DNA from: Garcia nutans | Taxonomy: Eukaryota > Streptophyta > Magnoliopsida > Malpighiales > Euphorbiaceae | DNA length: 64,000 nucleotides | Reading direction: 5' to 3' | NCBI GenBank assembly: GCA_947685225.1 | Contig: CANTUV010000011.1 | Span: 65,584,501 to 65,648,500 of the forward strand | Shown: positions 28,241-40,217 of the stretch, piece by piece | Position numbering within the stretch: position 1 is the first letter of the stretch | How the letters are laid out: every line of letters starts with the position of its first letter | Program-made: the position numbers and the translations under genes | Notes under the pieces: generated by a model | Database searches by the model: none | The model's input: only the letters and a program-made list of their open reading frames with translations | Told to the model about the DNA's origin: nothing

Positions 28241-31200
28241 ATGGCAATTGGCATATTGGATATGTTTGTCCCTGATTTTGCATTATGATGTGGACTGCAG
28301 ATAAAAGTAGAGGAGTTCTTTAATTTGTTTTTTTCATATAGTGCTAGAACTTTTATTGAATCTTTCCATAGAAGATGTGGAGATAAAGGTAATTTGCTTT
28401 GAAGTACATGCTTTGTTTTCTTTATTGGTGGATTTTGATGAGATGATGGGGATATTAGAGTATGTAAAATGCAAACTATATCTTCAGTTGGTTGAGTGAA
28501 TTTTGTGCTTGTCAGAATTCAGGTGCTCTTTATGGTGCCCACAGGAGAAATTTGGTCGTATTCGTGATGTATCATTTCATTTGGTATGGATTTTGGATAC
28601 CTGTTTATCTTTTTATTGCTTGCTATGAATCTGAAATTTGTTTACATGGTCTGATTTTGCTATGTTCCATGATTCATTGCATTAGCATTAATTTCTTACC
28701 TTTCTGTAAAGGTGCAAAATTTGGCAGCTGCCAGGAGGTCCAGAAGTTTCAAGTATACAGAAAGAGGTTCACATATGTCCTGGCATATATTTTCTTTTTG
28801 ATGATTTTGCAGTCGCATTATGTTGTTCCATCAAGCTATGTTTCTTAAAGAGAAATAGAGGAAAATTTTTTGGGAAATAGAAAAAATTTGCTAGAAAATT
28901 GTTGCTGCAAAATCATTGCGTGCAGTAGCAGTACAACAGCAATAATCTTAATGGTGCTATTGCATTATCATGTTTTTAGTCTTGATTAGATCGTGCTTGA
29001 TGATTGATGTAATATTTTGTCTTGCTGCATTCCATATGCGCCAGGAGCATTGTGCTCCTTGCTACATCAGAAGAGCTGTGCGTGCAAAATCATGATGTTT
29101 GTTTCCCATGAAGTTGTTGGCAGGTTGACGTCATAAAAGATCCCTGCTTAAGCACTGGTTATGCCAGTTAGCTTTCATATTAATATAGGAGTATTATGGT
29201 GCTGTACCTGTGGTGCTGCAGTTATTTCCCTTGCAGTTTGAACTTTTTACTCACAATAATGAAGAACCTACAACTGAATATTCAGAGACTAGGTTTTGTT
29301 GTAGATTGCACTCAGTACACTGCTGCTAGTTTATGTAATTTGTGGGCTGAGGTACTTCTTATGCCATTACTGTGAGCATGCATTCAAGAATTTGCTGCAA
29401 ACTAATATTCTGTGACAGACCCAACTACACAATAGACAGCACTTTAACAATCAATAGCAATAACTAATAAGGTAATCAGAAAAGGAGAGGAATGAGGGAA
29501 ACAGAGGAATAGAGAGAGAGAGATTAGAGAAGAGAATTAGGTAGAAGAAAAGGTTACTGTTATTTTCCTAGATAGATAACCATTTGCATATGCAACCTCT
29601 ATAATAGCAAAAATTAGCCAGCAAACAAAAAGTAAAATCTCTTTCTATGCTACTGCTAGCCTCAAGCCGTCATTCCATTTTGTCCTATTTCTACTAATAG
29701 TCAGCCAATCATCACAGCCATTCCCCTCATCAATTCTTTTAATTCCTTCTATTTCCTTTTTTTTTCTTCTGCGATATGTGACATATTCTTGGGTTGTATT
29801 ATTGTCATTTATTTATGATGTAGAACCTGTAATCCTATATTCAGTTTTCTTCTTCTTCATCTTCTTATTATTTGGATCATGCACATTATGATATAATATA
29901 TTCATTTTTTCTGTTCTCTGACCTTCATGTATTCGCTTTTCTGCTGGCCATATGGTTATTGAGACATCACAAGAAGTCAATGACGTTCCTTATGGAGATT
30001 ATTTTCGCGTTCAGGTACTAGCCATCATGACCTATATTGGATGACTACAATATTTTGTCCTCCCTACTTCTCAATTGATAGTAGCCACAAAATGTCCTAA
30101 AGTTTCAATTATATTCTAGTATTATATTGGAAGTTATATTTACAAAATAGAATGGAGCCATAGAATTATTTTTGATGTTTATATTGGAAGTTTCAATTAT
30201 TTCTGATTTTCATCTTCTTTTTCTCATTGAAGTTTCTTGATATTTTTAATCACGGGCATTAATTTTGTTTTAGCAAATTCTTATTTCCTATTATAATAAA
30301 AGGTGAGTTAGGGATTCATATCGAATTTATTTGTATTTGTCTTTAAATATAAAGAGAAACAGTAAATAGATGTTTGAATGGTTAAAGGTGCAGTGATTGG
30401 CTTTAGACTGATTCCTATGGGTACAACTTGAATGGGTAGATGTGCAGTATGTAAATATATATTATTTTCCAAAAAATACTTAAATATTTTTCATAATCCA
30501 CTATATTAAACATGAAAACCATTGGCAGAGTAATGCTTTACATTTTAGTGAATTCATTTAACTGAAACTTTCCACAGACCTACTGGAATTCTTACATGAT
30601 ATTGCTTCTGGTTTTGATATAGGGGCTTTGGGATGTAGTTAAAGATGGTGATGAATCAAATGAAGGCTGCATTTTGCAAATATATGTAGATGTGGCATTC
30701 AGCAAGAAAACTGTTTTTAAAGGTTTTTCTCTGCTATTACTTGCAACTCCTCTTTGATTAATGTAATTCATAATTTTTTGTTAAGTATCAGGAAGGGGGG
30801 ACTTGAGCTTGGGTTTGTTTCCAAGTTAAGAGATGCACTACCAATAGGCTAAGGCAATGATTGCATTTTTTTTTCCATAACCGTGATTTGAATATTATTG
30901 AACTGTTATATTCTTTCCCTCACTTATCTTCATCCCAATTTATTATGGTACACCAAATGTATTTCTACAAGAGAAATTTTCCATATTGAGGCTGCTTTTA
31001 TTATTATATTTAGGAATTTTGTCCTCATTATTAAGAATAAGAACTTACCAATGTTTGCTGTAAAGTTGGGCGAAAATGCTCTGAATTGTAAGAGGACTGA
31101 AAATTAATTAATCATTTTTTTAAATGACTGAAATTTATTGGCATTTTATGTGTGAAATTTTAAATTTATGCAAAAGAAATTGATCAGATGCTATTAGTTT

Positions 31201-32373
31201 ACTGTTAAATGTCTGGAATATGAACCTTAAACCCTGATGTACCTGCTTCATGTGTTTTGAGTGCTAATTTTTTTTTTGGGGGGGTTAATCTGCATCATTT
31301 AGCATATCACTTATGTTTCTTAATAGCTAGGTATGCACACAGACATATGGATTTGATACAAAATGTCTGCACACTATTACAGGAAAAATAGTGCAGTCTA
31401 CCTTGGAGGAGTGTCGTGAAGCTTATGCTACGTGGATAAATATGGTATTTTTTTCAAAATTTGTTAGGGTGCATGTATTGAATTTCTATTTGTCTTGTTT
31501 GGACCATGTATTAAATATGTATGCTGACTATTATTTCAGGCACTCGAACTGTTAAAGCAGAAGAATCTTGAAAAACAAGAAGGTTAAAATGGCACAGATT
31601 AATTTGAACTAGTCACTTATCCGCTTAGCTGTTTAATGCTTGGCGGTATCGCAGATATAACATAATTGCTAAATTTATTTGTTAATTTTCTCATTTCCTA
31701 AGCTGAAGTTCCTGCTGCTTGCTTGATTCAAAATGGCGAAGTGCATTCTGAAAGTGAAGTGAACACTGCAGAAGCTTCAGAAAGGTCGAACCAGTTAAAT
31801 CACTGGGGAAGAACTGCACAAATATCCAGATCCTTGGAGGCTAATGAACATGTTGGTGGCCTTATGCAAGGAAATTTCTTGAATGCCACATTGGCTACAT
31901 CATTGTTGGGAGAATGTGATGAAATTTTGTGCATTTTTGAGGAGGCAGAGCCAGATTTCCCTGATATTAGTTGTCGCATTTGGGTGATATTCCTGATGCA
32001 GGTATGCAAAACAAGTAATTGCAGTTTGCACTACAACCTGGCATCTCTACTGTTCTATAGATGTGGATTTTGCAGTGTCATGTGACTTATAAAAAAGATT
32101 CTAGATATTCTTCTAATGACTGTTTATAAAATTTGCTCTTACCGCGTGTTCTGTGATCTGAATTGATTTTTATCATTATGAAATCGACTTTCTTTAGTCT
32201 CACTTCTGCTCGTTACATGTAGGTGAGCGTAGTTGTCCTATTGAAGAGACCCCAAAACAGTGGCGGAACCAGGAATTTTCCGAGGGGGGGTCAAAACTTA
32301 TACAGAATAAAAATTACAGACGAGTTTACAATAAAATTAAACATTTAATATTACAGTATCAGGAGTTCAAAAA

Positions 32374-34885
32374 TTAATTTGTGCTATTAGGTTGACTACG
32401 ACTAAGAGACGATAATTGTATCCTACGAGTCTGCATTTTTTGAAAACGTTGCATAACAGCCTCATTTTCAATTTTTAAAAAAATTTCTCTCTCCACATAA
32501 CAAATCAAACAGTCGCTAAAAAATTCATCTCCCATCTTATTGCGCAAATCCGTCTTGATAATGTTTATTGCTGAAAAAGCTCTTTCGACAGTAACAGTTG
32601 CAACAGGTAAGACTAACGCCAACTTGATAAGCAGATATACCAAAGAAAACATAGTGTCATAACCTGTCTCAACCATTTTCTCAGCAAGAGCTCCAATATC
32701 ATCTAGATCAGAGAAAGCTATATTTCTTCTTACATCAGCAATGTAAGTCTCAAGTTGATCTTCAAGTACCATCCGATCAGTAATCGTGAAATCATATGGA
32801 TATAGTTCAGCGAGATGAAGTAATTTAGATACCTGGAAGCTGGAGAATGAGTTTCTAGGAGAAAGACAAGCAATGCATGAAAGCAATTCCGTACTTGATT
32901 CTGTAAAGCGATTTTCCATTTCTTGAGCAATGAAATCAATAACCTGAAATTTGGATGAAATAATATTAGGTAATAGCATAATAAAAAGTTAAATATATTA
33001 TTAATTAATAAAATAGTACCTGACAAAATATTTCTACTCGAAAGTGGTGGTAATAAGTAATTGGAGTACCAACACGCTTAGATCTTAGATAACCTGCATT
33101 ATCTTCCATATTAGGCACTGCGATATCATGATCTATACAAAAATCATTCACAACGTCCAGTAATTTATTCCATCCATCCTCCCTGAAGCTTTGCAATGTT
33201 TGTTTAACAGTTGCAATTAAATGAACTGCATTAACAATATTTTGATCATTTCTTTGTAAGGCTTGAGATAAATCATTTGTCATTCCTAAAAGTTTTCTCA
33301 TCAAGAAAGCAATGAAAATAAATTCATAACTTCCCATTTTATCAAGCAAGCCCACAACTGCCCCTCGATTTCTCAGATCAGAACCATCCTCAAAAATATT
33401 CTCAAGAACCTCTTTCACAGGAGACCACATTGAGAGAAGACGCATAATTGTTTTATAATGAGAACCCCATCGCGTGTCACCAGGTCGAGCTAAATTTGTT
33501 TCTTGATTCAAGCCTCTTCCAGTTTGAATATCACCACTTTCTAGACGCTGAACTACTTCATCATGTTGTTTTTGACGGAGAGCATCCCTCCTTTTACATG
33601 AAACTCCAACAATGTTTGCAATCATTGCAACATAATCAAAAAAATGACTTACAAATCTATTGCTCCTTGCTGTTGCAACAAGTACTAATTGGAGCTGATG
33701 AGCGAAACAATGAATGTACCTTGCCGAAGGATTTTCATTTAAAATGAGAGTTTTTAACCCGTTGAATTCACCTCGCATATTGGAAGCTCCATCATAACCC
33801 TGACCTCTAACTCTGCTTATTGATAACCCATGTTTTGCCAAGAAATCATCAAGTGCACTTTTCAAAGACAAAGCAGATGTATCACTCACGTGTACTACTC
33901 CAATTAATCGCTCAACCACTTGTCCCAATTTGTTAACATATCTCAATACCACAGCCATTTGCTCCTTTACTGAATTATCACGAGCCTCATCAATTAATAA
34001 GGAGTAGAAGTCATCTTCAATATCATTAACAATGGCTTGTGTCGTCTCCAAAGCACAAGCACTAACTATTTGCTTCTGGATTAATGGAGAAGTGAGTTGA
34101 TTATTACCAGGAGCATTTGAGTTAACTGCATTCCCAACATCAACACTGCGTTCGCTGTACCAACTAAGAAGTGAAAGAAAATTACCCCGATTTGTTGAAT
34201 TCACTGACTCATCATGCCCGCGAAAAGTCAACCCTTGAACTAGAAGAAAACGAATGCAATCAGCAATAGCGGTCAAACGAGTGCGGTAAGTAATCTCAAG
34301 CTCATGACTATGAGAAGATAAGACATGAGACACGCTTTGTCTCTGGTTTTTAAAACCAACATATTGCATTCTAGCATAATTGTGTGGACTATTTGGACCC
34401 CCAACATGTTCATTAAACCTCTCCATTGCTTTTTTCCAATTGCGAAATCCAACATCTGTGAAGACATTATCCCCATGCTTGGAGCCTCTATTTGATCTAA
34501 AAAGATAACACCAAAAACAAAATGCCGCATCTTTACTAATACTATATTCCAACTACTCATATTTAGAGAACCAGTGATCTCTAAAGCTTCTCATAATTTT
34601 TGAAAAATTGGTTTGTGGAAAATTATGCCCAATTGGTTGACAAGGTCCTTTAATCACATATTGTCTCCTAACATCATCTCTAATCCCAACATCAAACTCA
34701 TCAATGGGTTTACGCAATGCGGGATCACTAATAATATCATCTAAATTTAACTCTTGACGTCCTTTTTTATTGCTAGTTTCTTCGCCAATTGCGTGACTAC
34801 TTGATGTTGAAATTGGTTTGGGAATATTTGAAGATTCACCACATTCATTCCGCACTCTCTTTATCTTGATTAAAAATTTATCCAT
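32374..34885 (-). pseudogene. hAT transposase (TTF-zinc-finger/DUF4371, hAT dimerisation), one nonsense codon
   Basis: The two-exon gene is complement(join(32374..32943, 33020..34885)); the 76-bp intron has GT-AG borders and restores the reading IFCQ-VIDFIAQEM. The N-terminal region has the TTF-type finger and its entry (GPCQPIGHNFPQ, then FCFWCYLF). The middle has the transposase core with VVHVSDTSA, GYDGASNMRGEFNGLK and IHCFAHQLQLVLVA. The C-terminus has the hAT dimerisation block LVLPVATVTVERAFSAINIIKTDLRN. The only clear lesion is TAG at about 34553-34555 between SKYE and LEYSISKD, where relatives normally have Trp. That single base change would remove about four fifths of the protein. 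Apart from it the frame is open, suggesting recent activity or fairly recent insertion. Confidence 0.88.
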
Positions 34886-34889
34886 TTCT

Positions 34890-35640
34890 GTTATAATATA
34901 TAATCAGTATATATTAAATCAAATTTCTAAGGAAATCTCAAATTGCAATAATAAAATCAAATAAAATCAAAATTAAATAATCAATAAATAAAATATATAT
35001 AATTTTTAATAAATTTTATCCTATTATATATTTCTAAAACAAATCTCAAATTACATTAATTAAATAAAATAAAACCAAAATTTAATAATCAATAAATAAC
35101 TATATATCATTTTTAATTATTTTTATTCTATTATATATTTCTAATAAAATCTCAAATTACAATATTAAAATCAAAACAAACCAAAATTAAATAATCAATA
35201 AATAAAATATATATAATTTTTAATAAATTTTATCCTATTATTTATTTCTAAAAAAAATCTCAAATTACATTAATTAAATAAAATAAAACCAAAATTAAAT
35301 AATCAATAAATACACTATATATCATTTTTAATTATTTTTATTCTATTATATATTTTTAATAAAATCTCAAATTACAATATTAAAATCAAAATAAACCAAA
35401 ATTAAATAATCAATAAATAAAATATATATAATTTTTAATAAATTTTATCCTATTATATATTTATAAAACAAATCTCAAATTACATTAATTAAATCAAATA
35501 AAACAAAAATTAAATAATCAATAAATAAACTATATATCATTTTTAATTATTTTTATTCTATTATATATTCCTAATAAAATCTCAAATTAAAATATTAAAA
35601 TCAAAACAAACCAAAATTAAATAATCAACAATTAAATAAA
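34890..35640. repeat. AT-rich tandem repeat array (~215-bp period) in the hAT leader
   Basis: The block CAATAAATAAAATATATATA followed by ATTTTTAATAAATTTTATCC recurs at about 34981, 35199 and 35410. It alternates with a related half-unit containing TATATATCATTTTTAATTAT. The composite period is roughly 215 bp over about three and a half copies, and degenerates to about 36060. It lies upstream of the transposase start on the minus strand. No coding potential. Confidence 0.7.
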
Positions 35641-36258
35641 ACAAAATAATCAAATTACAATAATAAATTTTAATTAATATAATCCTATTAAATATTTCTA
35701 AAAAAATTAATCCTATTATTAAATATTACAATAATAAACAAAATAATCAAATTACAATAATAAATTTTATTTAATCTAATCTTATTAAATATTTCTAAAA
35801 AAACTCTCAAATTACATAAATTAAATCAAATTAAAAATTAACAATTATTAAATAAATTATATATAATTTTTACTTAATCTAATTAGTAAATAAAATTAAA
35901 AATACACAAAAATAAACATCAATCTAATTAAATAAAAAAAAATCACAAATCACATTACAACAATTAAACAACACAAAATTAATTTTTCATTAAAAAAAAT
36001 TATAAAAAAATTAGAAGAAAAAAATTTGACAAATTAAAAAAATTAAAAAAAATTAGACAAAATAAAAAATACCTGCTGGTGGTGCGTGGGCGGCCGGTGC
36101 GGTGCGGTGGTTGGCTGTGGCGGCGGCGTTCGGCGGTGCGGCTGGCTGGCCTGGCTGTGGACTGCTGCTGGGTTGCTGGGTTTGGGGACAGGGAGAGGGG
36201 GCGGGGCAGACAGCAGAAGAATGAAGATGGAGAAGAAACGCAGCCCTTTTTATATTTT

Positions 36259-36499
36259 GAACCGGCCCAAGCGAAACGGCGTCGTTTCGCTTGGGCCGGT
36301 TTATTTTTTTTTTTTAAACCCCTGGCGAAACGGCGCCGTTTCGCCAGGGGTTTATTTATAAAAAATAAACCCCTGGCAAAACGGCGCCGTTTCGCCAGGG
36401 ACTATTTTATAATAAAAAAAAGAAAATGAAATTGCAGCGAGGGGTTGGTCTACCTCTCGCTGCAATCTCGTCTGAAACTCAGCGGGGGCTGAGTTTCAG
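36259..36499. repeat. five consecutive hairpins at the promoter-side end of the hAT element
   Basis: (1) 36259-36302, near-perfect palindrome centred on AACGGCGTCGTT with one mismatch pair. (2) 36315-36354, perfect 40-bp palindrome centred on AAACGGCGCCGTTT. (3) 36371-36400, same core with one mismatch pair. (4) 36431-36444 paired with 36453-36466 (ATTGCAGCGAG arms). (5) 36472-36482 paired with 36489-36499 (CTGAAACTCAG arms). Hairpins 2 and 3 share the arm CCCCTGGC and look like copies of one another. They are all read directly from the sequence. A role in transposase binding or transcript folding is inference. Confidence 0.92.
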
Positions 36500-36781
36500 C
36501 GCTTGCAGCCGGCAACAAGTATCCTCCACGTCTGGAGGCCGGCGAGGGGGGTCGTGTAACCCCCAACGACCCCATGGTCGTTCCGCCGCTGTGGAGACTA
36601 CTACTTAGGTGGTAGGATGGGTTAAAGATCAGAAGAAGCTGTAGCTTGGTTTGAGAGGCGGGTACACCACCTTAAAGATGACATTTTTATGATCGAGGCG
36701 CAGCTTGATAGGTTGCGGAATCAACACAATTGGTTGAAAGAGCAGTTGAAAGAACTTGATGTTCTTAGAGAGCGTAAATAA

Positions 36782-39095
36782 TCTGAAACATAGCTGTAAA
36801 TATCCTTGTTCTTTTTCAGTTTTTTCCCAAAAAAAAATCTTTTTTTTTTTAATTTTTCGATAAAAAAAAAAATAGAAACCTGCCACTCGAAATTGCGATA
36901 TTGCGAGTAGGATGGGTGACCTCGATATTGCGAGTGAATCTGCCACTTATTCTTTACAACATCAAAACCTGTAAAATTCTACCTGCTAAAAATAGAAATT
37001 GCTAGTTGTGAGAGCCTGTCAGATTTGACACAAAACTTAGTTCTTTTTATTGAAGAGCTTTCTCAGCTTCGGATGAACTTTGAAACAATTAATGAATTTG
37101 AATTGTTATCATCGAACACTAATCGGTAGAACACACATTGAAAAAAAGATTGAGTTTGAATCTTTTGATGAGAATCCAATTGACTTGGCAACATAATACA
37201 GAATCCTGGTACTTTTTCACCTATTTTATTCCTCGTTAACAAGGGATATTGTTTCAAAAATATTCTTAAAAACAAAATTATTTTCAAAAATAGTTATCTT
37301 TTAATTTTAAAAATATTTATTTTTAAAGGTATATTTTCAATATACATTTAATATGTTAATGATATATTCTATTTTTAGTCATAAATTGAGTAGACATTTG
37401 GCAAAATAAACATATACCAAAAAATGAAATATTTTTTTAAAAAAAAAGAGTTAAAAAAACAGTGTTACACAGTGTATTTTCTTTATTAATAAATATGAAA
37501 AATTATTATCTTAAATACAAGCTTCATATATCCAAATAATGCCATCTAGATGTATATATATATTCCTCTCAAAATATGATAAAATGATTGCTACTTATAA
37601 ATATTATCAAATTAGTTTCACGTCTAAAAATAATCTCATAATTTTTATTTCTATCTAGAAAATTGTGGGGCTCCACACTGATTCAGTGACAAGAACCTAA
37701 TAATATATATCTTATGAAATTTTATTGATTTCTTCAAAACTATTTTTGTAGGCGCAGAAAAACAGTACTCTAATGATAACAAAATCTTTTATTTGTACGG
37801 ATACCAAACAATTATTCCTTAGGTAATTTTGTATGGTTCTAGTCTAGTGAGAGCATATTCAACAAAAATTAGTATTATTATTAATTATCATTAGGACAAT
37901 TCCCTCTTATGGGCCAGTATACAATTTCTCTAAACATCTATTCAACACATTAAAAAAAATGAAAATTAGACATAAATGTTTATAATTGGTTAAAAAAAAA
38001 TCTTCCAAGTCAAAATATTTTGATGAACTTATCGATAGTGCTTGAATAAGAGCACCGATTGTAAAAAAGAAGAGCACCGACATTCACGTCTTAATGATAG
38101 AAAAGCAAAAAATTGCGGCTATTTCAGAAAGTTAGTTTTATTGCCCACATTTTGTATATGAGATATGCTGACAAGTGTTTATATTGGGGTTTCTGTTAAA
38201 AAAAATTCTAAATAATAATAAATATTTTATTTTTTTATTAAGATGTATTTTATTTGTGTAATGATTTTGTAATATAAATTATTTTAAAAAAGTGTTATAA
38301 TAAATTTTAATAAAAATAAAACATATTTAAATAAAATTAGACAAAATGAAAAATAAAACCTATTTAAAAAAATGCTAATATAGTACCATTAAAGAGATTT
38401 TTTATTTTAATCATTATTATTATTATTCTTTGGAGTGTGGAAATTTTTGACAATAATTAAATAGATAAATATAATTTAAGATTAATATATGTAATTTTTA
38501 ATTTTTATATGCTAAAAAAATAATATTAGGACGGAGAAGCGACTATGCAATTGAAGTATAGGGCGTAGTGGTCTTTTCATTTGATTTCATTTCTCTATGG
38601 TCAAAAACTCTTCTAATTTTTTAAGCTCATGATAGTAATATATATATATATTAGATGATGAAAAAAGGCATGCATGTTCCACATATTTTTTTAATTTTTA
38701 TTTTTGTTACCCTCAGGAAATAAATAAAACTAAACTAATGTACCTTAAAAATTTTTGAATTTATTTTTTTAAAAATAAGAATTTTTTTAAGACTGCTGAT
38801 GCTGAAGTACTTCTCTTCTTTGCTGGCTCTATATACATACGTAGAGCAACTAACAATAGACACGTTGTTTAATGTTTGCTGTTTTGGGAGGGTCGGAGAT
38901 GCACGCTTCTTCGTACTTTTGATATTTTATTAATTAAATTTTTGAAGGAATATTTTATTAATTATTATTAATTAATTATCACTCCGTTCTCACTTAGACT
39001 AGCCGTCCATTCTTTTAGTCAGTTGTTTTATAATATAAATTATTTTTAATTTTTTATATAAATATTAAAATAGATACCGTTAACAATACTAATAA
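36782..39095. other. 3' flank of VAD1-like pseudogene, duplicated at 62.1-63.6 kb
   Basis: No gene. Several blocks are recognisably repeated downstream: 36990-37135 matches 62125-62275 (shared GATGAACTTTGAAACAATTA), ~37690-37820 matches ~62660-62770 (ACTCTAATGA, ATACCAAACAAT), and ~38530-38670 matches ~63430-63580 (GTGGTCTTTTCATTTGATTT). The remainder is A/T-rich. Confidence 0.75.
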
Positions 39096-40058
39096 TAGGT
39101 GATGATGGGACAACTTCGGATGTCCTAGCTCAATCTAAGGTTTAGTTTGCTATTGATGTAACTCTTCTACCTACAAAATAAAAGAGAGGGAGAATTTGGC
39201 TCCTCCGAAGAGGCTCCGATATCTAAATTAGTTCGATTGCTTTAAAAAAAAGAAAGAGAAGATAAAAGAGATGACTCATTTACCTCAGGGTCTAACTCCT
39301 ATTTATAATTTGTGGGAGGAGACAATCTTTGGTGTGGTGTCGACGTAATTTGCAAGTTTGTCAGTGGGGTGTCGGCCAAATATATAAACCTCGATAGGAC
39401 AGTGAGAGTCTGGTCCTGAGGTCAATCATGTTGTTAAGAGGTCAGTCATGAAGATGATCAGACATAGAGCTTGGTATGAATGTTCGATAAAAGGAGGGTA
39501 GCATGAGTAGTCTCCCTCGAGTCTTTTGACAATTATGTCAATGTTCAGTCATGTCATGCAAGAGAGCTCAGGTGAAAGTGGTGGACCATTATACAAGGAT
39601 GTTGTATGGCATGCAGGACTCAAGTGTGGAGCTCGGCCTAGGAGCTTGACAAGGGGAGGCACTATCACTAAGACTCGTGACACATGGAAGTCAAACAAAG
39701 CTCGGTTGAAGTTGCAAAGAGACTAAAAACACCAAGGTAGAGCTCAAGGGAGGAGCTCAAAAAATTAGAACTCGAGGAGCACGGGAAAGGAAAGAGGGCT
39801 CGCGGAGCTCAGGGATGAGCACAAGGAGCTCAAAACAATGCCCGGTTATTTACAGCCAACAAGGGTAGTACCACTAGTCCCTCTTGAGAAGTTCTGACAT
39901 TTATGCCAAGGAGAATCAATTGACAATCTGAAAGGACATATGTCATGCCAAGGTGAGGTGATGCTTCGATAATCGAGGTAACGTTTGAACGGGAACTGAA
40001 AGATGTAACGGCTGGGCCATTAATGAGGGATGTCTGTTCAAATGGCTGAAGTCTCCCC

Positions 40059-40066
40059 TATAAATA
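40059..40066 (+). promoter_or_regulatory. TATA box of LTR-type element A
   Basis: CCCCTATAAATAGAGGG lies about 150 bases upstream of the gag-like ATG. The same arrangement occurs inverted in element B at 58102-58109, with the surrounding sequence conserved, so this is probably the element's own promoter. Confidence 0.6.
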
Positions 40067-40217
40067 GAGGGTTCGATAACAACATTTGTCATGCAACTCA
40101 AAGGAGTGACGCTCGATTTGTCTGGTCTAGTGTGAAGTTCCAAGTCTTGACAGCTCGGTTAAAGAGATTAGTTTTAAGTTTTCGCTTTAAGTTTTGAATT
40201 TGAAATTAAGTAGCAAG

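Larger units (their letters stand above)
32258..36591 (-). mobile_element. hAT DNA transposon (4.3 kb) in the last VAD1-like exon
   Basis: The left end is CAGTGGCGGAACC at 32258. The right end, read inward on the other strand, is CAGCGGCGGAACG from 36591. CAGTGGCGGA-type termini are typical of plant hAT elements coding a ZMYM1/TTF-type transposase. The transposase gene fills 34885-32374. The promoter-side end (34.9-36.6 kb) holds an A/T tandem array, a GC-rich leader and five hairpins. The expected 8-bp target duplication is not perfect: GAGACCCC (32246-32253) and GAGACTAC (36594-36601) agree at 6 of 8 positions. The host exon resumes on both sides (VVVLLKRPQ before, GDYYLGGRMG after), which fixes the insertion boundaries independently. 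Confidence 0.88.
23177..36781 (+). pseudogene. VAD1-like GRAM + VASt domain gene, decayed
   Basis: About 18 exons can be followed. Exons 1-6 (23177-23360, 24308-24367, 25090-25140, 25371-25436, 25542-25637, 25778-25879) encode an N-terminal tail and the GRAM domain (EEYRQLFRLP through SRDEAFKLINDGWLQ). Exons 10-16 (28301-28388, 28516-28583, ~28712-28770, 29948-30014, 30623-30722, 31383-31444, 31540-31582) encode the VASt domain, with landmarks KVEEFFNLFF, VPYGDYFRVQGLWDV and TLEECREAYATW. Exons 17-18 carry a hydrophobic IFLMQ-VSVVVLL segment and a C-terminal coiled coil (36626-36778). Lesions: +1 shift in exon 1 stopping at 23339; a frame break at the exon 7/8 junction; TAG at ~26417; TGA at the start of exon 9 (~26955); ~5 codons lost at the exon 11/12 junction; GG instead of AG before exon 13 (29946-29947); a hAT insertion after 32257; TAA at 36623. 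Intact relatives sit at membranes and are linked to cell-death control or sterol transfer. This copy cannot make a full protein. Confidence 0.88.

Noticed and set aside
34890..35640. CRISPR-like regular array
   Set aside because: The units are contiguous A/T tandem repeats without unique spacers, in a eukaryotic transposon.
32250..36599. An exact 8-bp target duplication for the hAT element
   Set aside because: The bases directly adjoining the termini (CCCCAAAA and TGGAGACT) do not match. Only a shifted, imperfect 6-of-8 pair exists, so I report it as imperfect.
36079..36608. Open frames of 60-116 codons on the plus strand in GC-rich DNA
   Set aside because: They lie over the GC-rich leader and hairpins of the hAT element, antisense to its transposase. 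The peptides are repeat-derived (RRRFA periodicity from the hairpin copies).
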